Below the pieces are notes generated by a model, which did not search any database, was not told the DNA's origin, and saw only the letters and a list, made by a program, of their open reading frames with translations. Both the position numbers and the translations under genes were made by a program. This document shows, piece after piece, positions 1 through 9,900 of a stretch of 64,000 bases of DNA (position 1 is its first letter; each line of letters opens with the position of its first letter). Source of the DNA: Lacinutrix sp. C3R15 (GTDB taxonomy: Bacteria > Bacteroidota > Bacteroidia > Flavobacteriales > Flavobacteriaceae). Where the stretch lies: the NCBI RefSeq assembly GCF_018860825.1, contig NZ_JAHKPZ010000023.1, positions 102,602 to 166,601 on the forward strand, given 5' to 3'.

Positions 1-675
1 TGTAAATACTAAATGCTGACTTGTGGTAGCTGTCATTACATTAAAATCTAACGTTTTGGTATTGAGTAAAACTTCAACAGCAATAGGGTCATTGCCAGAA
101 TTAAATTCTTTTTTATTATATACATTGGTGTTAGGAGTGTGCCAAAAGCCTAGATAATGTACTTTTATTTTAGAAATTATCGAAGGGTCTTCTAAAATAG
201 CAGAAGCAACATTAGTGCATGCGCCTAAAATAACCACATGTAATTTTTCATTGTGTTTCATTTTATGCGCTGTTTCTATGATAAATTGAGAAGCTTCAGA
301 AGACATTGGTTTATCATATTCTTTTAAAGGTGTATTACTTCCTAACGGAAGTGCAATTCCTTTAACATGCATCAATTGTATGATTTCTTCATTAATTTTC
401 TGGCTTTCTAGTACTGTGTTTTCAGAAGCTAATGGAGACGTGTGAAATTGTGCTGAGTTTATTGCTAGTAGATTAAATGCAGGTTCTAAAATAGCGCTTA
501 CAATAGCGTATAAATCATCTACTTCATTTGCAGTATCTGCATCAATAATTAAATTTAATTTGTTGGTTTCTTGTGCTTTTACAGAAAGACAACAAAAAAG
601 AAAAAGAACACTAAAAAAGAAAAAGCTTCCTTTTTTTAATAGTCTGCTTCGGTTTAAAAACTTGTAAAAAATCAT
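1..675 (-). CDS. nucleoside hydrolase, secreted, C-terminus beyond window edge
   Basis: Partial minus-strand gene: it starts at ATG 675-673 and stays open to base 1 (225 codons), so the C-terminal part is missing. Residues 1-36 form a basic then strongly hydrophobic signal peptide ending in VKAQ, so the protein is probably exported. The mature N-terminus has IIDADTANEVDDLYAI, the Asp-rich calcium and ribose binding motif of inosine-uridine-type nucleoside hydrolases in its Bacteroidota variant. A later VVILGACTNVASAI segment matches the family's core G-x-x-T/C-N-x-A motif. The inferred role is hydrolysis of the N-glycosidic bond of nucleosides in periplasmic salvage; substrate cannot be told. 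This gene is not visible as a complete ORF because it is cut. Confidence 0.8.
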   Translation of the reverse strand, partial: MIFYKFLNRSRLLKKGSFFFFSVLFLFCCLSVKAQETNKLNLIIDADTANEVDDLYAIVSAILEPAFNLLAINSAQFHTSPLASENTVLESQKINEEIIQLMHVKGIALPLGSNTPLKEYDKPMSSEASQFIIETAHKMKHNEKLHVVILGACTNVASAILEDPSIISKIKVHYLGFWHTPNTNVYNKKEFNSGNDPIAVEVLLNTKTLDFNVMTATTSQHLVFT

Positions 676-688
676 AAAAATAGTCTAA

Positions 689-768
689 GTGCTTTTATGG
701 TGTTGGTTAATTAAAGGGTATGTGTGTTTAAAATACTAGTAACGTTTATACTAGGGAAGTAAAAGCAC
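689..768 (-). promoter_or_regulatory. possible structured leader upstream of nucleoside hydrolase
   Basis: In the 205-base gap before the nucleoside hydrolase, a 9-bp perfect inverted repeat (GTGCTTTTA with TAAAAGCAC, positions 689-697 and 760-768) encloses a smaller perfect hairpin (CTAGTA/TACTAG, 736-741 and 749-754). If transcribed on the minus strand this would fold as an outer stem with an internal hairpin just before the start codon. No known riboswitch consensus was recognised, and AT-rich DNA gives such pairings by chance. Confidence 0.2.
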
Positions 769-880
769 ATGAAAAGTATGAGTCGTAAAAACTACAGTTT
801 ATTACTAATAAAGAAATGTTTTTTTATAAAGAATACTGCTTTTATAACGAATAGTAATTTTAAACCTATAGTAAACGGTT

Positions 881-1954
881 TTATTTTAATGCTAATAAAT
901 AATCTGCAGCCGCAAAAGGAGTGGTTTTGTTTTCTTCAATAAGTTGCAATTGTTTTTGTAAAGCATCCTTAATTTTAGCATCATTAAAAAAGGAACTTTT
1001 TAATTGCTCTTCAATGGTTTGAATGAGCCAAAACTTATTCTGTTCGTTTCGGTTGTGGTTTAAGTAGTTGTTTTTGGTAGTAATTTTAATATAGTCTTGA
1101 ATTATTTTCCAGATACTATCAATTCCTTGGTTATGTAAAGCACTGCATAAAGTTACTTTTGGTTGCCAGGAAGAATCTTTTTCAGGATAGAGGTGCAGCG
1201 CTCTGTTAAATTCTACTTTAGCAAGTTTTGCACTTTTAGCATTTTCACCATCTGCTTTATTAATAGCAATGGCATCTGCCATTTCAATAATACCTCGTTT
1301 TATACCCTGTAACTCATCTCCTGCACCTGCAAGTTTTAGCAGTAAAAAGAAATCTACCATACTGTGTACCGCAGTTTCGCTTTGGCCAACACCAACCGTT
1401 TCAATAATAATAGTATCAAAACCAGCAGCTTCACAAAGAATAATAGTTTCACGTGTTTTTCTGGCAACTCCACCAAGAGATTCTCCAGAAGGAGAGGGTC
1501 TTATAAAGGCATTTTTGTCTTTTACCAAGTCTTCCATTCTGGTTTTGTCTCCAAGAATACTTCCTTTGGTTAATGAGCTACTTGGGTCAATTGCTAATAC
1601 GGCAACTTTCTTTCCTTGAGCAGTTAAATAAGATCCAAAAGCTTCAATAAAAGTGCTTTTTCCAACTCCAGGAACTCCAGTAATACCAATGCGAATAGAT
1701 TTGTTAGCATGTGGTAAACAAGCTTTAATTATGGTGTTTGCTTTTTCTAAATGTGAGGTGTTTTTACTCTCAACTAAAGTAATAGCTCTACTTAAAGCGG
1801 TAATGTTTCCTTTTAAAATTTGCGAAACTAAATCTGCAGCACTTGGTTGTGCTTTACGTTTTTGTTTAATTTTATTTATAGAACTAGCATTGGTGATTTC
1901 ACTTTGTGAAACCCCTTCTTGTTCTTGTAATGCAGATTTTTTTTGTTTTGCCAA
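881..1954 (-). CDS. meaB: MeaB/ArgK-family GTPase, methylmalonyl-CoA mutase chaperone
   Basis: 357 aa, close to the family length plus an N-terminal Lys/Gln-rich extension of about 35 residues. Visible motifs: Walker A GVPGVGKST, the DPSSSLTKGSILGDKTRM switch region, RPSPSGESLGGVARKT, the Walker B-like IIIETVGVGQSE, and the guanine-specificity motif NKAD. MeaB loads adenosylcobalamin onto methylmalonyl-CoA mutase and protects it, using GTP hydrolysis; it acts in the cytosol. The mutase genes are not next to it here, but a cobalamin adenosyltransferase lies about 18 kb away on the same strand (19572-20144). Family assignment is firm; the partner enzyme is inferred. Confidence 0.93.
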   Translation of the reverse strand: MAKQKKSALQEQEGVSQSEITNASSINKIKQKRKAQPSAADLVSQILKGNITALSRAITLVESKNTSHLEKANTIIKACLPHANKSIRIGITGVPGVGKSTFIEAFGSYLTAQGKKVAVLAIDPSSSLTKGSILGDKTRMEDLVKDKNAFIRPSPSGESLGGVARKTRETIILCEAAGFDTIIIETVGVGQSETAVHSMVDFFLLLKLAGAGDELQGIKRGIIEMADAIAINKADGENAKSAKLAKVEFNRALHLYPEKDSSWQPKVTLCSALHNQGIDSIWKIIQDYIKITTKNNYLNHNRNEQNKFWLIQTIEEQLKSSFFNDAKIKDALQKQLQLIEENKTTPFAAADYLLALK

Positions 1955-2058
1955 TATTGTTTTTTTTAATTGCTAAAATAAAATGTTTTTGGCTTTTGTA
2001 TCAATTTATAACTAATTATTTCAATGGTAGCTGCGCAGTTGTATACTGTGAAGTAAAC

Positions 2059-2613
2059 TTATTTCAATGGCACCACAACCATTGTGTCATCCCAAGCCAT
2101 TGTTAAAGACAGGTTGTCTGTAGAATTGTCAAAACCAATAGTAAATTGCTCTACATTAGTATCAATTTTTTTAACAGGTACGCTAATGTTTACAACATCA
2201 AATTCTGGAACACGCATAGGTTTCATCTCCATGTCTACTCCCCAAGGATATTGTTTTGAGTTAAACATTACATTCCACGCTGTATCATTAGGTATGGTCC
2301 AAATAGTATATTTTCCTGCAGGAAGCGAATCTTTGCCTATTTTTAAGGATTTATTAGTTTCAAAAGTAGTCGCTTCATTTGCTCCTGTACGCCAAACTTG
2401 ATTATAAGGTACTAGTGCTCCAAAAATTTCACGATTTCTTTTAGATGGTCTGTTGTAAAAAACACGTAGCTTAATATCTTCTACCTGAAAACTCACTGTT
2501 TTTTCAGGGCTTAATTTTTTGCTAAATAAACCATCGTTTTTATATGAATATATAGAAACTGCAACCAATGCAATAGCTAATATGCCTATAAGCCACTTTA
2601 AAAACCTATTCAT
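2059..2613 (-). CDS. DUF2911 domain protein, membrane-anchored
   Basis: 184 aa. Residues 5-23 are a hydrophobic signal anchor (WLIGILAIALVAVSIYSY). The rest matches the DUF2911 family: KLRVFYNRPSKRNREIFGALVPYN-type strand region, then VWRTGANEATTFET and LPAGKYTIWTIPNDTAWNVMF. The family is common in Bacteroidota, is extracytoplasmic, and has no established biochemical role. It stands alone between meaB and the divergent sigma-factor operon. Its LPAGKYTIWTIP hairpin is useful as a reference for the repeat-expanded relative at 14027-14752. Confidence 0.85.
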   Translation of the reverse strand: MNRFLKWLIGILAIALVAVSIYSYKNDGLFSKKLSPEKTVSFQVEDIKLRVFYNRPSKRNREIFGALVPYNQVWRTGANEATTFETNKSLKIGKDSLPAGKYTIWTIPNDTAWNVMFNSKQYPWGVDMEMKPMRVPEFDVVNISVPVKKIDTNVEQFTIGFDNSTDNLSLTMAWDDTMVVVPLK

Positions 2614-2787
2614 TTTTATTTGTTTGTTTTAAATAAATTAACCGTGTAAAGATACTTTAAAGTAAGCATCTTTAAAAAGCTAAGGCGGTTTTCTTAACAT
2701 ATTTTTAAAAAAATAGTATCTTTTTTGCAACACAATCATTTTTTAATCGTCTTTAAATTAAACCAACCTAAAACAAAAGATAAAAGC

Positions 2788-3339
2788 GTGTTTCAAACAG
2801 AAATCATTGAAAAATGCAAACAGAACAATCGGCTAGCACAAATGCAGTTGTACAACCAGTATTGCAATGGTATGTATATTGTTGCGCATCGATTTGTAAA
2901 GGATGCAGCAGCGGCAGAAGATGTAGTGCAAGAGGCTTTTATTAAAGCGTTTGCTAAACTACATCAATACAAGGCAGAAGTTACTTTTGGAGCTTGGTTA
3001 AAACGCATTGTTGTTAATAAGAGTATTGATTATATAAAATCTAAAAAGCAACAAATTATTGCTTTAGAAGAAGTGCACTTAAAAGTAATTGATACTCCAA
3101 ACGACGACAAATGGTTAGTAGATGATGCAATTACCATTACAGAAGTTAAAAACGCTATTAATACTTTATCCGATAAATATAGATATGTAGTAATGCTTTT
3201 TTTAATGGAAGGTTATGATCATCAGGAAATTTCTGAAATATTAAACATATCACAAGTTGCATCTAGAACGCAATTATCTAGAGGAAAACAAAAATTGCAA
3301 GAATTATTAAAACACAAAAAAGATGGCACAAGATATTAG
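2788..3339 (+). CDS. ECF-type RNA polymerase sigma-70 factor
   Basis: Extracytoplasmic-function sigma factor, 183 aa from the GTG at 2788 (MFQTEIIEKCKQNNRLAQM). The open frame extends up to a TTG at 2725, but the family normally begins close to the MFQTEI position, so 2788 is preferred. Region 2: LYNQYCNGMYIVAHRFVKDAAAAEDVVQEAF, with the D-x-V-Q-E motif. Region 4: LSDKYRYVVMLFLMEGYDHQEISEILN and a helix-turn-helix ending SRTQLSRGK. The stop overlaps the next gene by 17 bases, as in sigma/anti-sigma operons. It probably controls envelope-related genes, perhaps including its own operon; the target regulon cannot be read from the sequence. Confidence 0.88.
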   Translation: MFQTEIIEKCKQNNRLAQMQLYNQYCNGMYIVAHRFVKDAAAAEDVVQEAFIKAFAKLHQYKAEVTFGAWLKRIVVNKSIDYIKSKKQQIIALEEVHLKVIDTPNDDKWLVDDAITITEVKNAINTLSDKYRYVVMLFLMEGYDHQEISEILNISQVASRTQLSRGKQKLQELLKHKKDGTRY

Positions 3340-3886
3340 AGATTTATTAAAGCAAGATTTGCAAGAGCAAAACACTAAAATGCCAGAAAATCATGAAGCC
3401 AGATTTCTAGATAAACTAAACAAGGCTTTACCAGAAAAGCAAAAACCAAACTATTATTGGTTGCAAATAGCAGCAAGTGTTGCTGTGTTTGTTGGTTTAA
3501 GTTTTGGTGTCTATACGTATTTTAATACTCCTTTGGTACAAGTACCAACTACTACAAAAACGGTAGTTGCTACTAAAACTTTAGGAGATGTCTCGCCAGA
3601 TTTAAAAAAGGTAGAAGATTATTATTTAGCAAATATAAATCTTGAACTATCAAAAGTAAAATTAACACCAGAAAACAAAGAAATGTTTGATGGCTACGTA
3701 CAGCGATTAGAAGATTTAAAAAAAGAATACAACAAATTATCTGTAGAGTTAACCCAAGATGGGCCAACAGAGCAAACCATTAATGCGCTTATTGATAATT
3801 TAAAATTTAGATTAAACTTATTACACAGATTAAAAGAACAATTAAAAACATTAAGTACGCTAGATACCAATCAAGACGTAATTTAA
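3323..3886 (+). CDS. probable anti-sigma factor, single-pass membrane protein
   Basis: 187 aa. The N-terminal 45 residues are charged and cytoplasm-like (MAQDIRDLLKQDLQEQ, HEARFLDKL), followed by one transmembrane helix (IAASVAVFVGLSFGVYTYF) and a Lys/Glu/Leu-rich probable coiled-coil exterior. This layout, and overlap with the upstream ECF sigma gene, are those of a membrane anti-sigma factor that holds the sigma factor at the membrane. There is no zinc-binding HxxxCxxC motif, so it would not be a ZAS-type anti-sigma. Function is inferred mainly from context. Confidence 0.6.
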   Translation: MAQDIRDLLKQDLQEQNTKMPENHEARFLDKLNKALPEKQKPNYYWLQIAASVAVFVGLSFGVYTYFNTPLVQVPTTTKTVVATKTLGDVSPDLKKVEDYYLANINLELSKVKLTPENKEMFDGYVQRLEDLKKEYNKLSVELTQDGPTEQTINALIDNLKFRLNLLHRLKEQLKTLSTLDTNQDVI

Positions 3887-3898
3887 AAACATATAAAA

Positions 3899-5404
3899 AT
3901 GAACACTATAAAAATAACAATACTTCTGTTTTTTGTAACTATAAGTAGTACAGCACAACAAAAACTAGAAAAAACAGCAAAGTCTATACATGTAGATAAA
4001 AATGCTACAATAGCTATAAATACAAGCCATACCAATGTTGAAATAGAAACATGGAATAAAGATATTATTGAAATAGAAGCTTATATAGAAAGCGATCAGT
4101 TATCTAAAGAAGCATTGCAAAAAGTTTATGACGCTTGGCAAGTACAAGTAGATGGTACTAAGCAATTGGTAACTATAAATACAGAGGAGTCTTTAAACTC
4201 TTGGTCTAATGAAGGTATTGCTCTTTTTGATGATAACTCCTTAGAGGCGCTTAAAGAATTAGAATTTAAATTAGCAGACTTGCCAGTAATGCCTTTGGTT
4301 GAAGGGATTATGGAATCTTTAAATATTAAGGATATGCCAAAAATGCCAAACCTTCCAGAATTGCCAGAAGGAATGACTAACTTTAATTTTGATTATGAAA
4401 AGTACCAGGAAGAAGGGGAGGATTATTTAGAAAAATGGAGCCAGGAATACGAAGACAAATACGGAAAATCATATTCTAATAAAATGGAAAATTGGGCTAA
4501 AAATTTTGATGAAGAAGATTGGAAAGATTATGAAAAGAAAATGGAAGCTTGGGGAGAAAAATTTGGTAACAATTTTGAAGAACAGTTTGGCGATGAATTG
4601 GAACAACGAATGGAAGAATGGGGAGAAGCCTTTGGTGAAAGTTTTGAAAAAAAGATGGAAGCTTGGGCCGAAAACCTTGAAAAATCTATAGAAGAAAGTG
4701 ACTTTGAAGAAAATGTAGAAGCTTGGGGAGAAGCATTAGGAAGGCGTATTGAAGAATCTTTAGAGCGCTCTTTAGGTGAAGAATCAAACCATGAGAATGC
4801 TACAGAAGATGCGTTTTCTGCTTATAGAACATCAAACTTAAAAGTAAAAAAGATTATTAAAATTAAAATGCCTAAAAATGCCAAACTAAAAATGAATGTA
4901 AGACATGGTGCACTTATTCTTACATCTTCAATACACAATGCCAAGGCAGATATTTCACACTCTAAAGTAGTAATGCAAAGTATTGATGGAAGCCAGTCTT
5001 CCATCAATATTTCTTATTCACCGGTAACAATTGTTAACTGGAATGCAGGCGAATTAAAACTAAATTATGTAGATCAGGCAAAAATAGAAAAAGCAAATAG
5101 CTTAGTGTTAAGTGCAAACTCTTCAAATGTTACTATAAATACTGTTTCTAGTACGGCAGTTATTGATGGTAGTTTTGGTGATTTGGTTATTGGTAATATC
5201 TCTAATGATTTTAAAAATATTAGTCTCATGTTAGAAAACAGCGAAGCTAATGTAAAACTGCCTCAAGCAGATTATAACTTGTTTTATAAAGGCACAAAAT
5301 CTTTATTTAATAACAAAAGTACTTCTAGTAAAACAGTAAATAGTGATAGTAACAAAACCATAGTGATTAATGCAAAATATAGTAATGTGGTAATAAAAAA
5401 ATAA
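3899..5404 (+). CDS. secreted DUF4097-like beta-helix protein with acidic Trp-rich insert
   Basis: 501 aa, 12 bases after the putative anti-sigma gene, so third in the operon. Residues 1-19 are a signal peptide ending SSTAQ. The next about 110 residues (AIAINTSHTNVEIETWNKDIIEIEAYIESD) and the C-terminal about 180 residues (LKVKKIIKIKMPKNAKLKMNVRHG, then repeated short strands NVTIN, VIDGSFGDLVIGNIS, NIVIKK-like ends) resemble DUF4097 adhesin-like repeats. Between them, roughly residues 150-300, lies a strongly acidic helical segment with seven WxxxF/WGEA-type repeats such as KMEAWGEKF, RMEEWGEAF and KMEAWAENL. Bacteroidota often place DUF4097 proteins with ECF sigma factors; a role in envelope stress sensing is inference. 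Confidence 0.65.
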   Translation: MNTIKITILLFFVTISSTAQQKLEKTAKSIHVDKNATIAINTSHTNVEIETWNKDIIEIEAYIESDQLSKEALQKVYDAWQVQVDGTKQLVTINTEESLNSWSNEGIALFDDNSLEALKELEFKLADLPVMPLVEGIMESLNIKDMPKMPNLPELPEGMTNFNFDYEKYQEEGEDYLEKWSQEYEDKYGKSYSNKMENWAKNFDEEDWKDYEKKMEAWGEKFGNNFEEQFGDELEQRMEEWGEAFGESFEKKMEAWAENLEKSIEESDFEENVEAWGEALGRRIEESLERSLGEESNHENATEDAFSAYRTSNLKVKKIIKIKMPKNAKLKMNVRHGALILTSSIHNAKADISHSKVVMQSIDGSQSSINISYSPVTIVNWNAGELKLNYVDQAKIEKANSLVLSANSSNVTINTVSSTAVIDGSFGDLVIGNISNDFKNISLMLENSEANVKLPQADYNLFYKGTKSLFNNKSTSSKTVNSDSNKTIVINAKYSNVVIKK

Positions 5405-5459
5405 GTGTATTTATGCTAAAGACAAACAGTATAGATTTCAAGTTTTATACATTTATGCT

Positions 5460-5467
5460 TACTTTTG
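5460..5467 (+). promoter_or_regulatory. candidate Bacteroidota -7 box for the M23 peptidase gene
   Basis: TACTTTTG matches the Bacteroidota -7 consensus TAnnTTTG and ends 17 bases before the ATG at 5485, a typical short leader. No convincing -33 TTG at the expected 19-base spacing, so confidence is low. Confidence 0.3.
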
Positions 5468-5484
5468 AAAGAAACTAATTTCTA

Positions 5485-6180
5485 ATGAAATCTAAAGATT
5501 TTTTCGCTCTCTTAAATAATATCTCTACGCTGCCAATTCATGTAATAGATGCAACTATTCCCATATCGCAATATATTGCTATCAATGTATCTGAAAACAA
5601 TATAGATCTAAATACTTTTAATGTTTCTTCTTCTCTTGCTTGGCAGGAATATATAGATCGCTATCTTCAAAAACATCATAAAAAAATAGCCTTTGGTGGC
5701 TATTTAGAACAACGTAATATCTATAAGCGTAGTACCTATTTTAACCAAGAAAATAATGAGGAGGAACGCAATATACATCTAGGTGTAGATTTATGGGTTG
5801 CTGCAGGAACCAAAATACTAACTCCTTTAGATGCCACTGTACATAGTTTTAAAAATAATACCCATTATGGAGATTATGGGCCAACCATAATTTTAAAACA
5901 CATTATTAATGAGGAAGAATTCTTCACTCTGTATGGACATTTAAGTGTAGCATCCATTCAAGGTTTAAAAGTTGGGCAATATTTTAAAGCTGGAGAGTGT
6001 ATTGCAACTTTAGGAGATGCTTCTGTTAATGGAGATTATGCACCACATCTACACTTTCAAATTATTAAAGATTTAGAAAATAACGTAGGCGATTATCCTG
6101 GTGTTTGCAGCAAAAAAAATCTGGACAGATTTAAAATAAACTGCCCAGATCCTAACACATTACTTAAACTTAATTATTGA
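5485..6180 (+). CDS. M23-family (LytM-like) zinc metallopeptidase
   Basis: 231 aa. The C-terminal half is a LytM/peptidase M23 domain with the zinc ligands visible as H-x3-D in HLGVDLW (about residue 97) and H-x-H in HLHFQ (about residue 190), plus the LYGHLS motif between them. M23 enzymes cleave peptide cross-links of peptidoglycan or Gly-Gly bonds. There is no signal peptide or transmembrane segment, which is unusual for a wall enzyme but seen in a Bacteroidota subfamily. Its 3' end overlaps the convergent cohesin-like gene by 11 bases. Confidence 0.82.
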   Translation: MKSKDFFALLNNISTLPIHVIDATIPISQYIAINVSENNIDLNTFNVSSSLAWQEYIDRYLQKHHKKIAFGGYLEQRNIYKRSTYFNQENNEEERNIHLGVDLWVAAGTKILTPLDATVHSFKNNTHYGDYGPTIILKHIINEEEFFTLYGHLSVASIQGLKVGQYFKAGECIATLGDASVNGDYAPHLHFQIIKDLENNVGDYPGVCSKKNLDRFKINCPDPNTLLKLNY

Positions 6181-6943
6181 TTAATATTTTAAATGTAGCA
6201 ATTGCATCATCTACAGAGGTGATTGTTACAAAATATAAGGCTTCCTCTAAATGTTTTATAGGAATAGCAATAGAATTACCATTCATATTCTTATTTTTAA
6301 TTTGTTGTATAAGTTTACCGTCTAGTGTATGTATTTTTATGTTTTTAATATTTGAAACGGTATTTGTTTTTATATACATCACATCGCTTACAGGGTTTGG
6401 AAATACCGAAATACTAGAAGTAAAGTTATTTTCTTCAGTAGTAAGTGTAGCTAATATTATGTCGTTTGCTGTTCCTAAAATATCTATACCGCTAGTGTTT
6501 GCTACTCCACTGCCATTAGGGTTTCCATTAGATGCTATGTCATGAGTAATCAATATGTTTTCAGAAGTGGCAACTACTTCAAAAACAGCAGTAAATACAG
6601 TTGAGGTTCCGGTTACGTCGTTAAATAAATTACCAGCAGAGTATTTTATCAATCCAGATTCTGAGGTAATCGTTTGTATTGCATCTAAATACGTATTGTC
6701 AGGAGTAAAGCTATTTAATTGTATAGCAGAATCATTGTAGTTTAAATAAATTTGTACCACTCTGTATGGTGTCGTTCCTGCAACAGCTTCAAGTGTATAG
6801 GTAAAGGTTTCTCCAACCTCTAAAGGAGGAGTAGCATCTACACTTGCGACTAAGTCAACGGTTTGTGCAAATGAGCTTAAAGAGCAAATTAATAATCCTA
6901 GTATGAATACTATTTTTTGTCTGAGTTTTTGCATGTTTTTCAT
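6170..6943 (-). CDS. cohesin-like domain protein with T9SS type A sorting domain
   Basis: 257 aa. Signal peptide at residues 1-26 (VFILGLLICSLSSFAQ). Residues about 27-165 read as a cohesin-type beta-sandwich: VDLVASVDATPPLEVGETF, then VVQIYLNYNDSAIQLNSF, LIKYSAGNLF and VFTAVFEVVA, which follow the cohesin order of a growth-type strand, a YD-x-x-x-L-like strand and a final F-x-V strand. Residues about 178-257 form a type IX sorting domain (SVFPNPVSDVMYI, KIHTLDGKLIQQIKN, EALYFVTIT), so the protein should be exported by T9SS and held at the outer surface. It lies 11 bases after the giant gene whose C-terminus is a dockerin, so the two may bind each other. Cohesin assignment is by pattern reading, not a profile search. 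Confidence 0.75.
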   Translation of the reverse strand: MKNMQKLRQKIVFILGLLICSLSSFAQTVDLVASVDATPPLEVGETFTYTLEAVAGTTPYRVVQIYLNYNDSAIQLNSFTPDNTYLDAIQTITSESGLIKYSAGNLFNDVTGTSTVFTAVFEVVATSENILITHDIASNGNPNGSGVANTSGIDILGTANDIILATLTTEENNFTSSISVFPNPVSDVMYIKTNTVSNIKNIKIHTLDGKLIQQIKNKNMNGNSIAIPIKHLEEALYFVTITSVDDAIATFKILINN

Positions 6944-6954
6944 AATTATAATTT

Positions 6955-9900
6955 TTAATCGTTTTGTGTTTCTCCAGTTAGGCTATAGTTTCCAGTAATT
7001 ATGGCGTAGTCTAAAAAGTTTATGGTTTGGTTATTGTCAAAATCTACGCGACTATCATAACCAATCTGTGTAGAATTTAAACCGTAGGTACTAGATAATA
7101 TACCATAGTCTAAAAAAGAGACCGTGTTATCATTATTAGCATCACCTGCTAATAATGGGCTTACTGTTTCTGTTTGATTTCCTGTTAAACTAACATTTAA
7201 AAGACGTTGTAAATACATTGGGTGTTTTACTAATACTTTATAATTTCCTGGCAGAATTTCTGTGCTTAAAATTAATGCTCCAACAGGGTTGGCAGTTGCA
7301 TTTAAACTGTAAGCAGGATTTACTAAGTCATTTTCATCATAAATAATAACTGTATAATTACCAGTATAATCGGTTCTTGCTTGTAGCGAAACATTTAAGT
7401 GTAATATATAAGTTGATTTTACAGTTATAGTTTGATTACATGAAGTAGATACGTTTCCGTAAGCATCTGTTGCTGTCCAGGTTATAATGGTATCTCCTAG
7501 AGGATATGGATCTGAAAGTAATAAAGCATCGTCTCGTATGCCAGTATACGTAATTGCTCCTGTGCAATTTTCTGTAACTGTAGGTTCTATAATTGTTATA
7601 GATGCCTCTGTTGTACCATTAGGGATAGTTTCAACAATATCAGCAGGACATGTAATTACAGGTATTTCATCATCTGTAATTGTAATAGTCTGTTCACAAG
7701 TACTTGAGTCGTTACCTGTAGTATCTGTAGCTGTCCAGGTAATAGTTGTATCACCTACAGGATAAGGATCTGTTAGTAAAAGGGCGTCACTTCGTACTCC
7801 TGTGTAGGTAATATTTGCAGAACAATTATCGGTTGCTGTAGGTTCTATAATTGTTACGTTAGCATCACAATATCCAGTGTCTGCAGTTTGTGTTATGTTC
7901 TCCATACAGGTAATTACAGGTACTTCATCTTCTGTAATGCTTATTGTTTGCTCACAAGTTATAGATTCATTACCAGAAGCATCTGTTGCAGTCCAGGTAA
8001 TGGTTGTGTCACCAACAGGGTAAGGATCTGTTAGCAATAAGGCGTCATCACGAACACCAGAATATGTAATGCTAGTAGCGCAATTATCGGTTGCAGTAGG
8101 CTCTGTAATCGTTAGCGTAGCTTCGCAAAGTCCTGTGTCTGCGGCTTGTGTTATATCTTCAGGACAAGTAATTACAGGTGCTTCATCATCTGTAATTGTA
8201 ATAGTCTGTTCGCAAGTTATAGATTCATTACCAGAAGCATCTGTTGCAGTCCAGGTAATGGTTGTGTCTCCAACAGGATAAGTATCTGTTAATAATAAGG
8301 CGTCATCACGAACACCAGAATAGGTAATGCTAGTAGCGCAATTATCGGTTGCAGTAGGTTCTATAATCGTTAGCGTAGCTTCACAAAGTCCTGCGTCTGC
8401 GGCTTGTGTTATATCTTCAGGACAAGTAATTACAGGTACTTCATCATCTGTAATTGTAATAGTCTGCTCACAAGTTATAGATTCATTTCCAGAAGTATCT
8501 GTAGCTGTCCAGGTGATGGTTGTTTCTCCAACAGGATAAGCATCTGTTAACAATAAGGCATCATCACGAACACCAGAATAGGTTATGCCTGAAGAACAGT
8601 TATCGGTTGCAGTAGGTTCAATAATCGTTACTGTAGCTTCACAAAGTCCTGCGTCTGCTGTTTGTGTTATATCCTCAGGGCATACAATTACAGGTACTTC
8701 ATCCTCTGTAATGGTTACTGTCTGCTCACAAGTTAAAGATTCATTTCCAGAAGCATCTGTTGCAGTCCAGGTAATGGTTGTGACACCTACAGGATAAGCA
8801 TCTGTTAGTAATAAGGCATCATCACGAACACCAGAATAGGTAATGCCTGCAGAACAATTATCGGTTGCAGTAGGTTCTATAATCGTTACTGTAGCTTCGC
8901 AAAGTCCTGTGTCTGCGGCTTGTGTTATATCTTCAGGACAAGTAATTACAGGTGCTTCATCCTCTGTAATTGTAATAGTCTGTTCGCAAGTTATAGATTC
9001 ATTACCAGAAGCATCTGTTGCAGTCCAGGTAATGGTTGTAACACCAACAGGATAAGGATCGGTTAATAATAAGGCGTCATCACGAACACCAGAATAGGTA
9101 ATGCTAGTAGCGCAATTATCGGTTGCAGTAGGTTCTGTAATCGTTACTGTAGCTTCACAAAGCGCTGCATCTGCTGTTTGCGTAATATTTTCAGGACATG
9201 TAATTATAGGAACTTCAGTGTCTTCAATAACGGTCCAGATAAAAGTTTCAATAGCATCTGTACTTCCTGTTTTAGAAACAGTAACAGTTACTTGGTGTAC
9301 ACCATCACTATTTAATCCTCCTGTAGTAGCACTAGAATCAATAGTACCAAAAATAAGCCCGTTAGTTGGTTCCATTTGCAGTCCGCTTGGTTGTCCACTA
9401 ATAGAGTAAGTGAAGTTTTCGTTAGCATCACCACCATTTGCAATAACTGAAAAATCAGAAATTTCTGAGGCGCAACTAGTAATATCAGCAATAGGATCTA
9501 TAATAATATCAGAACCTTGTAGTGCCAATATTTCAATAGCATTTACCATTGGGTTTTCAATATTTCTGAAAAATTCAATTTCTAAAATACCATCTAATAC
9601 AAGCACATTGTGTTGAATCATACCAGCAACACGATGTCCATAGGTTGCTGAAGGGTCAAAATTTTGTAAAAAGCGTTGGTTTTCAATGTCTACACTATAA
9701 ATTCTTTCACCAGGATCTGAAGTACCATTGTATAAATTAGCGACATAAAAATTAACAATATAATCTCCGTTAGGTACAGGAATAGAAAATATCATAGGAA
9801 TTGAAGTCACGCTAATGCTACGTTGTGAATTCATTACTGTTTCGTAGGTTGTTTGGTCTATATATGAAGGTATTGATGCGTCTTTAGCTGTGTAGTCAAG

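Noticed and set aside
2725..2787. TTG-initiated extension of the sigma factor
   Set aside because: The extra 21 residues have no sigma-factor features; the GTG at 2788 gives the usual N-terminus.
7487..9616. Regularly spaced plus-strand ORFs of about 70 codons
   Set aside because: They are antisense shadows of the 258-bp HYR repeats, which explains the 258-base spacing.
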